DNA of 64,000 bases from contig NZ_JAKXMK010000033.1 in NCBI RefSeq assembly GCF_022524485.1, positions 1-64,000 of the forward strand, read 5' to 3'. Both the position numbers and the translations under genes were made by a program. The stretch comes from Pseudonocardia alaniniphila. Lineage in GTDB: Bacteria > Actinomycetota > Actinomycetes > Mycobacteriales > Pseudonocardiaceae. Under the pieces are notes generated by a model that made no database searches, was not told where the DNA came from, and worked only from the letters and a program-made list of their open reading frames with translations. Position 1 is the first letter of the stretch; each line of letters starts with the position of its first letter. Shown here in pieces: positions 57,480 to 64,000 of the stretch.

Positions 57480-58235
57480 CTATTCGATGAGGTCCATGCC
57501 GGTGCCCGAGCGGCCGTTCGACAGTCCCGTCGGAGCGCCGCTCGGGGGGCCGCCGCGCCACATCTGGGTGCGGCCGCGGGAGACCGTACGCAAGGCCTTG
57601 GTAAGGGTGTCCTCGAACTCCGCGAGCTTTGCGTCGACGTAGCCGTCGCACTCCTGGCGCAGCCGATCCACCTCGCTGTCGGCCTCGTCGACGATCCGGG
57701 CCGCCTCGGCGTTGGCCGCGCGCACCACCTCGGTCTGCGACACCAGCCGGGCCTGCTCGGCCTGTCCGTCCGCGACGTAACGGTCATGGGCGGCACGGCC
57801 GGCGTGGGCGAGCCGGTCGGCATCGATCTGGGCCCGGTCGGTCAGCTCGGTGTACTGGCGGCGTCCGTCGGTGACGGCCCGCTCGGCGTCGTGCCGGGCC
57901 TTCGCGAGGAGCTGTTCGGCCTCCGCGCGCGCCTCGGCGACCATGCGCTCGGCCTCGGACTGCGCCTCGGCGAGCATCTCCTCGGCGTCGGTCTGCGCGG
58001 TCGACCGCGTCTGCTCGGCCTCCTGCGCCGCGTCGTCCACCAGCTCGTCACGGCGGTCGAGCACATCCTGGGCGTCGTCCAGTTCACCGGGTAACGCCTC
58101 GCGGACGTCGTCGAGCAGCTCGAGCACGTCACCACGAGGTACGACGCAGTTCGAGGTCATCGGGACACCCCGAGCCTCCTCGACCAGCGTGACCAGCGCG
58201 TCGAGCGATTCGAAGACCCGGTACACGCTGGGCAT
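57480..58235 (-). CDS. sepIVA: DivIVA-domain septation protein SepIVA
   Basis: 251 residues that begin MPSVYRVFESLDALVTLVEEARGVPMT and then become a long Ala/Glu/Arg coiled coil (about 45-225), ending in a short Gly/Pro-rich tail. This matches the actinobacterial DivIVA-like protein SepIVA (the Rv2927c family), which acts in septation and envelope synthesis in mycobacteria. It stands just downstream of coaD, as in related genomes. It marks the right edge of the accessory region: the genes past its stop are the MinD-like ATPases, not yceD. Confidence 0.88.
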   Translation of the reverse strand: MPSVYRVFESLDALVTLVEEARGVPMTSNCVVPRGDVLELLDDVREALPGELDDAQDVLDRRDELVDDAAQEAEQTRSTAQTDAEEMLAEAQSEAERMVAEARAEAEQLLAKARHDAERAVTDGRRQYTELTDRAQIDADRLAHAGRAAHDRYVADGQAEQARLVSQTEVVRAANAEAARIVDEADSEVDRLRQECDGYVDAKLAEFEDTLTKALRTVSRGRTQMWRGGPPSGAPTGLSNGRSGTGMDLIE

Positions 58236-58302
58236 CCTCTCACCGCGGCAGCCCGTGCCGCGTCATTCCGAGCACCCGCGTGTCAAGTTCCGAACGGGTG
58301 AC

Positions 58303-58785
58303 TCAAGCTCGTTCGGCGATCCGTTCGAGCAGGTGGCGGTGCACCGACTCCGGCAGAAGGTGCGCGACGTCGCCACCGTACGTCGCCACTTCCTTGACGA
58401 GCGAGCTGGACACGAAGCTGTAGTCGGGGCTCGTGGACATGAAGAGCGTGTCCACGCCGGACAGGCGCTTGTTCATCTGCGCCATCTGCAGCTCGTAGTC
58501 GAAGTCGGTGACCACACGCAGGCCCTTGACGATGGCCTGGATGTCGTTCTCCTTGCAGTAGTCCACCAGCAGACCGTGGAACGAGGCGACACGGACGTTC
58601 GGGTACGGGGCGACGATCTCGCGGAGCAACGCCATCCGCTCGTCGACGGTGAACAGGCTCTTCTTGTTCTTGTTGATCAGCACGGCGACGACGACCTCGT
58701 CGAACAGGGCAGCTGTCCGGCCGATCACATCGAGATGCCCGTTCGTCGGGGGATCGAACGAACCGGGGCACACGGCACGCGTCAT
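58303..58785 (-). CDS. coaD: Phosphopantetheine adenylyltransferase
   Basis: 160 residues, typical for bacterial PPAT, which transfers AMP from ATP to 4'-phosphopantetheine in coenzyme A synthesis. The nucleotidyltransferase start [16 protein letters not shown] carries the T/HxGH motif, and later [20 protein letters not shown] and the SSSLVKEVA motif near the C-terminus are diagnostic. It follows rsmD with 24 nt between them on the same strand, the standard pairing. Confidence 0.97.
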   Translation of the reverse strand: MTRAVCPGSFDPPTNGHLDVIGRTAALFDEVVVAVLINKNKKSLFTVDERMALLREIVAPYPNVRVASFHGLLVDYCKENDIQAIVKGLRVVTDFDYELQMAQMNKRLSGVDTLFMSTSPDYSFVSSSLVKEVATYGGDVAHLLPESVHRHLLERIAERA

Positions 58786-58809
58786 CTCGGCATCCTCACA
58801 ATGCGGACG

Positions 58810-59361
58810 CTACCGGAGGCCGACGTGCAGTGCCGTCTCTCCGTAATGGCGCTCACGAACACCGCGCAGCGGCTCGGGCCACGGGAACGAACCCGAGCGC
58901 GCCGAGCGCTCCACCACCACGGTGGCCTCCTCCGCCAGCCAGCCGTGCGCAGCGGCCGCTGCGAGCCAGCCCGCGACCTCGCTGTCCGGGACGTCGTAGG
59001 GCGGATCGACGAGGACGACGTCGTAGGCGCGATCGGCGGTCGTGGCCAGGACCGACGCCGCCGACGCCGCGCGCACCACCGCACCCGGGAGCCCGAGGGC
59101 GTCGATGTTGCGGCGCAGCACGGTGGCCGCGCGCCGGTCCGACTCGACGAACAGCGCGTGCGCCGCACCGCGCGAGAGCGCCTCGAGCCCGAGGGCACCC
59201 GACCCGGCGCACAGGTCGAGCACGGCCGCGCCGTCGAGTCCCGGGTCGTTCTCCAGCGCGCTGAACAGCGCTTCGCGAACCCGGTCCGACGTGGGGCGGG
59301 TGCCCTTGGCCGGCACCGCGAGGCGGCGCCCTCCGGCGACTCCGGCGATCACCCGTGTCAT
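58810..59361 (-). CDS. rsmD: 16S rRNA (guanine(966)-N(2))-methyltransferase
   Basis: 183 residues of a Rossmann-fold SAM methyltransferase that modifies G966 of 16S rRNA. It has the N-terminal GVAGGRRLAVPAKGTRPTSDRVREALF stretch (key part GTRPTSDRVREA), the SAM loop LDLCAGSGALGLEAL and the catalytic DPPY motif in VLVDPPYDVP. It lies 16 nt after pyc and before coaD on the same strand. Confidence 0.96.
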   Translation of the reverse strand: MTRVIAGVAGGRRLAVPAKGTRPTSDRVREALFSALENDPGLDGAAVLDLCAGSGALGLEALSRGAAHALFVESDRRAATVLRRNIDALGLPGAVVRAASAASVLATTADRAYDVVLVDPPYDVPDSEVAGWLAAAAAHGWLAEEATVVVERSARSGSFPWPEPLRGVRERHYGETALHVGLR

Positions 59362-59377
59362 GCGGCTCCGCCGTGCC

Positions 59378-62300
59378 TCACGACAGCTCCAGCAGCAGGT
59401 CGCCGCCCTCGACCTGCTGGACCTGCCCGATGGCGAGCCGGGCCACCGTGCCCGACCGGTGGGCGGTGATCGACGCCTCCATCTTCATCGCCTCGATGGT
59501 GGCCACCGTCTGGCCCGACTCCACGGTGTCGCCCTCGGCCACCGCGAGCGTCACGACGCCGGCGAACGGCGCGGCGACGTGCTGCGGGTTGGAGCGATCG
59601 GCCTTCTCCGCCGCCTTGACGGCACTGTCCACCGACAGATCGCGTACCGATACGGGGCGCAGCTGACCGTTGAGGGTGGCCAGCACCGTGCGGATACCGC
59701 GCTCGTCGGCCTCGGAGATCGCCTCCAGCTCGATCAGCAGCGTCACGCCGGGCTCCAGCTCTGCCTTGTGCTCGATGTCGGACTCGAGGCCGTAGAGGAA
59801 GTCCTTGGTGGACAGCACCGACGTGTCGCCGTAGGCCTCCTGGTGGGCCACGTACTCCTTTGCAGGCGCGGGGAACAGCAGCCGGTTGAGCGTGGCGCGG
59901 CGATCGTCGCGCAGCCCGCGGCGGTCCTCGATCGTCAGCTCGGCCGAGTCCGACTCCTCGCTGCGGCCCTCCAGCGCCCGCGAACGGAACGGCTCGGGCC
60001 AGCCGCCGGGAGGGTCGCCCAGCTCTCCGCGCAGGAACCCGATGACCGAGTCGGGCACGTCGAACTCGCCCGGGTCGGCCTCGAAGTCCTTCGGCTGCAC
60101 CCCGGCCCCGACGAGGTGCAGCGCGAGGTCGCCCACCACCTTCGACGAGGGCGTCACCTTGACCAGCCGCCCGAGCATCCGGTCCGCGGCGGCGTAGCAG
60201 TCCTCGATCAGCTCGAACCGGTCGCCGAGCCCGAGCGCGATCGCCTGCTGGCGCAGGTTCGACAGCTGCCCGCCGGGGATCTCGTGGTGGTAGACGCGCC
60301 CGGTGGGCGACGGCAGCGCGGCCTCGAACGGCGCGTAGACCTTGCGCACGGCCTCCCAGTACGGCTCCAGGTCTCCCACCGCGGTGAGCGAGAGCCCGGT
60401 GGGACGGTCGGTGTGGTCGGTGGCCGCCACCAGCGCCGAGAGCGAGGGCTGGCTCGTCGTCCCGGCCATGCTCGCCACAGCCGCGTCCACGGCGTCGACC
60501 CCGGCGTCGATCGCCGCCACGAGGGTGGCCAGCTGGCCACCTGCCGTGTCGTGCGTGTGCAGGTGGACGGGCAGGTCGAAACGTTCGCGCAGGGCCGTGA
60601 CGAGCTTGCGTGCCGCGGGCGGGCGCAGCAGCCCGGCCATGTCCTTGATCGCGAGGATGTGAGCGCCCGCATCGACCGCCTGCTCGGCCAGCCGCAGGTA
60701 GTAGTCCAGGGTGTAGAGCCTCTCGTCCGGATCCGAGAGATCGGCCGTGTAACAGAGCGCCACCTCGGCCACGGCGGTGCCGGTGCCTCGGACCGCCTCG
60801 ATCGCCGGGCGCATCTGCTCCACGTCGTTGAGCGCGTCGAAGATCCGGAAGATGTCCATGCCGGTGCGCGCCGCCTCCTCGACGAAGGCATCGGTCACCT
60901 CGACCGGGTAGGGCGTGTAGCCCACGGTGTTGCGGCCCCGCAGCAGCATCTGCGTGCAGATGTTGGGCACCGCCTCGCTGATCGCCGCGAGCCGCTCCCA
61001 CGGGTCCTCCGCGAGGAACCGCAGCGCCACGTCGTACGTGGCGCCGCCCCAGCACTCCAGGCTGAACATCTCCGGAACGGTCCGCGCCACGTACGGGGCG
61101 ACCGCCAGGAGGTCGCGGCTGCGCACCCGCGTGGCCAGGAGCGACTGGTGGGCGTCGCGGAAGGTGGTGTCGGTGACGGCGACGTTCTGCTGCGCGCGCA
61201 GCCGCTCGGCGAACCGCTGCGGACCCAGCTCTCGCAACAGCTGCCGTGAGCCGTCGGGCGCGGGCGCCTCCAGGTCGCAGAACGGCAGCTTGTCCACCGG
61301 CTCGACGACCTTGGGCCGCGGCCCGTTCGGCCGGTTGACCGTGGTCTCGGCGAGATAGGTGAGCAGGCGGGTGCCGCGGTCGGCAGGCTGGCGTGCGGTG
61401 AGCAGCTCGGGGCGTTGCTCGATAAAGCTCGTGGTGACGCGCCCCGCCTGGAAGTCCGGATCACTCAGCACCGCGGCGAGGAACGGGATGTTCGTGGAGA
61501 CGCCCCGGATGCGGAACTCCGCCACCGCCCGCTGCGCTCGGCGTACCGCGATGGGGAACGTGCGACCCCGGCAGGTGAGCTTCACCAGCATCGAGTCGAA
61601 GTGGGCGCTGACCTCCGCACCCGTGTGCGTGGTGCCGCCGTCCAGACGCACGCCTGCGCCGCCGGGCGAGCGGTAGGCGCCGATCACGCCCGTGTCGGGA
61701 CGGAAGCCGTTGGCAGGGTCCTCCGTGGTGATCCGGCACTGCAGCGCCGCGCCGCGCAGGACGATGTTCTCCTGCGCCATGTTCAGCTCGGCGAGTGTCA
61801 CCCCGGAGGCGATCCGCAGCTGCGCGATCACGAGGTCACGGTCGGTGACCTCCTCGGTGACGGTGTGCTCCACCTGGATGCGCGGGTTCATCTCGATGAA
61901 GACGTGGTTGCCGCGCTCGTCGAGCAGGAACTCGACCGTGCCCGCGTTGATGTATCCGATGTGACGGGCGAACGCCACGGCGTCGGCGCAGATCCGGTCG
62001 CGCAGCTCCGGGTCGAGGTTGGGCGCAGGCGCGATCTCGATGACCTTCTGGTGGCGCCGCTGCACCGAACAGTCGCGCTCGTAGAGGTGCACGACCTCGC
62101 CCGTGGCGTCGGCGAGGATCTGCACCTCGATGTGGCGCGGGTTCACCACCGCCTGCTCCAGGAAGACCGTGGCATCCCCGAACGCCGACTCGGCCTCCCG
62201 CATCGCTGCCTCGATGGCCTCGCGCAGCTCGCCGGGCTCCATCACGCGGCGCATCCCGCGGCCGCCGCCACCCGCCACCGCCTTGACGAAGACCGGGAAC

Positions 62301-62755
62301 CCGATCTCCTCGGCCGCCGCGACGAGCGTGTCGACGTCGTCGGAGGGTTCGGACGAATCGAGCACCGCCACCCCTGCCTCGCGGGCGGCGGCGACGGCGC
62401 GGGCCTTGTTGCCCGTCAGGTGCAGCACGCTCGGCGGCGGCCCGACGAACGTGATGCCGGCGCGCTCGCACGCCTCGGCGAGATCGGGGTTCTCCGACAG
62501 GAAGCCATAGCCCGGGTAGATGGCGTCGGCCCCGGCCCGGCGCGCGGCGTTGATGACCTCGTCCACCGACAGGTAGGCGCGGACCGGATGGCCCGGTTCG
62601 CCGATCTGGTACGACTCGTCGGCCTTGGCACGGTGCAGAGAGTTGCGGTCTTCGTACGGGAAGATCGCGACGGTCGAGATGCCGAGCTCATAAGCCGCCC
62701 TGAACGCCCGGATCGCGATTTCTCCCCGGTTCGCGACGAGCACCTTGCTGAACAC
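59378..62755 (-). CDS. pyc: Pyruvate carboxylase
   Basis: About 1,125 residues from the GTG at 62755-62753, which has GGGAGG 8 nt upstream and yields the classic start FSKVLVANRGEIAIRAF. The frame is open 26 codons further, but that part is not family-like. Order: biotin carboxylase domain with ATP-grasp (GGGGRGMRRV, EMNPRIQVEHTVTEEVT), carboxyltransferase TIM barrel (DTTFRDAHQSLLATR, HTHDTAGG), the PYC-specific domain, and a C-terminal biotinyl domain with the biotinylated lysine K1091 in EAMKMEA. It carboxylates pyruvate to oxaloacetate and replenishes the TCA cycle. All expected motifs are intact. Confidence 0.97.
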   Translation of the reverse strand: MFSKVLVANRGEIAIRAFRAAYELGISTVAIFPYEDRNSLHRAKADESYQIGEPGHPVRAYLSVDEVINAARRAGADAIYPGYGFLSENPDLAEACERAGITFVGPPPSVLHLTGNKARAVAAAREAGVAVLDSSEPSDDVDTLVAAAEEIGFPVFVKAVAGGGGRGMRRVMEPGELREAIEAAMREAESAFGDATVFLEQAVVNPRHIEVQILADATGEVVHLYERDCSVQRRHQKVIEIAPAPNLDPELRDRICADAVAFARHIGYINAGTVEFLLDERGNHVFIEMNPRIQVEHTVTEEVTDRDLVIAQLRIASGVTLAELNMAQENIVLRGAALQCRITTEDPANGFRPDTGVIGAYRSPGGAGVRLDGGTTHTGAEVSAHFDSMLVKLTCRGRTFPIAVRRAQRAVAEFRIRGVSTNIPFLAAVLSDPDFQAGRVTTSFIEQRPELLTARQPADRGTRLLTYLAETTVNRPNGPRPKVVEPVDKLPFCDLEAPAPDGSRQLLRELGPQRFAERLRAQQNVAVTDTTFRDAHQSLLATRVRSRDLLAVAPYVARTVPEMFSLECWGGATYDVALRFLAEDPWERLAAISEAVPNICTQMLLRGRNTVGYTPYPVEVTDAFVEEAARTGMDIFRIFDALNDVEQMRPAIEAVRGTGTAVAEVALCYTADLSDPDERLYTLDYYLRLAEQAVDAGAHILAIKDMAGLLRPPAARKLVTALRERFDLPVHLHTHDTAGGQLATLVAAIDAGVDAVDAAVASMAGTTSQPSLSALVAATDHTDRPTGLSLTAVGDLEPYWEAVRKVYAPFEAALPSPTGRVYHHEIPGGQLSNLRQQAIALGLGDRFELIEDCYAAADRMLGRLVKVTPSSKVVGDLALHLVGAGVQPKDFEADPGEFDVPDSVIGFLRGELGDPPGGWPEPFRSRALEGRSEESDSAELTIEDRRGLRDDRRATLNRLLFPAPAKEYVAHQEAYGDTSVLSTKDFLYGLESDIEHKAELEPGVTLLIELEAISEADERGIRTVLATLNGQLRPVSVRDLSVDSAVKAAEKADRSNPQHVAAPFAGVVTLAVAEGDTVESGQTVATIEAMKMEASITAHRSGTVARLAIGQVQQVEGGDLLLELS

Positions 62756-62935
62756 GGCAACGCCTCCCTGCTGATCGGTGGTGCGAAGCCGAACGGTACC
62801 TGTGGGCACTCGATCGGACCCTGCGAACGGCACTGTGCTTCGGTACTAAGGAGAGGTGCGACACCATCTGGACTCCGTGGCCGTCGCCTCGGGTAGAGAT
62901 GCGTCGCCGTTCGTGACGACGAAGGGTGCGACGTG

Positions 62936-63772
62936 ATGCCACGAGTCCGGCCGGGGCAGTCCGCGGCGTTCGCGGAAGGACGTCGACTGCGGGAGCAGGC
63001 AGAGAGGCGCAGGCGGCGCCACGGCGGACGTCATCCCCGATCGCCGTGGCTGCTGTTGTTCGCTGTGCCCGTCATCGCCGGCGGGGCGGGTGCGCTCGCT
63101 ATGGCGACGATATTCAGCATCATCGTGCTGGGTGTGGCGATCGTCGCGGGCTCGGCGCCGCTGCTCGTGGCGGGTGCGCTCACCTTCGTCGCCGTGCACC
63201 GCAGCAGGCGCCACGCGGCCCTGCGCCACCGGAGCGTGTCCGTGCCCACGCCGCCGCCCCCCGCGCGGCCGGTACGCCGGCCCGACCTCGAGTGGGGGAA
63301 GGTCCGCAACCGGTTCCACGCCTTGCGGTCCGCGTACGCCGCGTTCGAGTGCGACCCCATGGAGGTGCTGCGGCTGCCCGCGCTCGCCGACGTGTCGGTG
63401 CCGAGCACCGCGCGGTTCGTCGACGCCTTCGCCGAGGCCCAGGCCCTCGACACCGACCGGTTCCCGCCCGCCTCGCACGCCGCCGCGTTCGAGGCCGCCG
63501 TCGATCGGGCCGAACGCGCATGGCAGGCCGCCCGTGAGGCAGCCCAACGCATCCGGCTCTCGGGGCTGTCCCCCGCCGAGCGCGCCACCGTGGAACGCGT
63601 GATCAAGCTGCTCACCACCGCTCGCGACTCCGACAGCGACCCCGAGCGGCTCGCCGCCTACTCCCGCGCCCGCTCGGAGCTCGCCAAGCTCGACCGCGCC
63701 GGGGTGATCCACCTTCCCCCGACGGCCGCGGCTGCACTGGACGCCGCGGCACGAGGAGCGCTCCCCGGCTGA
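62936..63772 (+). CDS. Membrane protein of unknown function
   Basis: 278 residues from ATG 62936 (a GTG directly before it could also serve). A basic, Arg-rich N-terminus is followed by two adjacent membrane helices at about 42-62 and 64-88 (LLLFAVPVIAGGAGALAM and FSIIVLGVAIVAGSAPLLVAGALTFVAV). A soluble, mostly helical C-terminal domain of about 180 residues has no motif I recognise. It is divergent from pyc and converges on the recG remnant. Position beside pyc suggests a lineage-conserved gene. Confidence 0.7.
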   Translation: MPRVRPGQSAAFAEGRRLREQAERRRRRHGGRHPRSPWLLLFAVPVIAGGAGALAMATIFSIIVLGVAIVAGSAPLLVAGALTFVAVHRSRRHAALRHRSVSVPTPPPPARPVRRPDLEWGKVRNRFHALRSAYAAFECDPMEVLRLPALADVSVPSTARFVDAFAEAQALDTDRFPPASHAAAFEAAVDRAERAWQAAREAAQRIRLSGLSPAERATVERVIKLLTTARDSDSDPERLAAYSRARSELAKLDRAGVIHLPPTAAAALDAAARGALPG

Positions 63773-63811
63773 CTCCCGCGACCGCGGTGCACGAACGGCC
63801 CGGCAGTCCGA

Positions 63812-63846
63812 CGGCCCCGCACGAGCGGGCCGCTCGTGCGGGGCCG
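63812..63846. terminator. Bidirectional terminator hairpin
   Basis: A perfect 15-bp stem (arms 63812-63826 and 63832-63846) with a 5-nt loop sits between two convergent genes. It is the strongest hairpin in the window. Confidence 0.85.
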
Positions 63847-63853
63847 AGCCGCG

Positions 63854-64000
63854 TCAGACCTTGTCGAGATAGGCGGCGCGCTCCTCGTCGCCCACGGTCT
63901 CGCCGACGAGCGCGGCGAGTCCGGGGTGGTCGCGGAGACCTGGGTCGTCGGCCACGATGTCGGCCGCATAGACCTGTGCCTTCGCGATGATCTCCTCGTG
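63854..64000 (-). CDS. recG: C-terminal end of a protein, probably ATP-dependent DNA helicase RecG (partial)
   Basis: The last 48 codons of a leftward gene that begins beyond the window. The visible end reads EEIIAKAQVYAADIVADDPGL ... HPGLAALVG ... AAYLDKV. The pattern of an acidic DDPxLxxHPxLAxLV tail fits the C-terminus of actinobacterial RecG, and recG lies upstream of pyc in related genomes as I recall. No helicase motif is visible, so the name depends on this tail and on gene order. Confidence 0.55.
   Translation of the reverse strand, partial: HEEIIAKAQVYAADIVADDPGLRDHPGLAALVGETVGDEERAAYLDKV

Overview
The window is high-GC actinobacterial DNA and looks like a Pseudonocardia or a close relative. 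The signs are many GTG starts, a ribosomal protein L32 with four cysteines, a SepIVA orthologue, AfsR/SARP-type and PadR-HAAS regulators, and EspI-like MinD ATPases. The genus is an inference; I could not run a search.

Layout. 1-2122 (-): a Kdp potassium pump operon (27-codon micro-ORF, kdpF, kdpA, start of kdpB) with overlapping starts and stops. 2451-4062 (-): a HAAS-domain membrane protein and its PadR regulator. 4223-7264 (+): a DUF4118-like membrane protein, CorA and diaminopimelate decarboxylase. 7281-9745 (-): the conserved block yceD-rpmF-rnc-mutM. 9800-16821: a lipoprotein, a two-component system with a TAXI solute-binding lipoprotein, an Nramp-related transporter and an AfsR-like regulator. 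16885-48093 (-): one uninterrupted 31.2 kb gene for a protein of about 10,402 residues. 48781-57398: a double-propeller protein, a zinc-motif/membrane/coiled-coil protein and three paralogous MinD/EspI-like ATPases. 57480-64000: sepIVA, coaD, rsmD, pyc (-), a small membrane protein (+) and the end of a probable recG (-).

recG-pyc-rsmD-coaD-sepIVA and yceD-rpmF-rnc-mutM are neighbouring blocks in actinobacteria as I recall them. The roughly 47.7 kb between sepIVA and yceD therefore looks like accessory DNA set inside a housekeeping neighbourhood.

The main interest is the giant gene. Reading from the N-terminus it has: a membrane/signal segment; a Lys/Ser/Glu low-complexity stretch; a coiled coil; about 1,670 residues of Cys-pair, Ser/Gly-rich repeats; a degenerate J-like domain; a SecA-like motor with all main motifs at SecA-like spacing; a methyltransferase-like remnant; a tandem duplication of an 840-residue module (unknown domain, PP2C-like phosphatase, HExxH motif); a kinase-like region; a trypsin-like protease with His, Asp and Ser in order; and about ten winged-helix-like repeats of about 135 residues. 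I know of no named family with this architecture. With the nearby MinD-like ATPases, the propeller protein and the repeat-rich membrane protein it may form an undescribed cell-surface or multi-effector system, but that grouping is inferred from proximity and shared features only.
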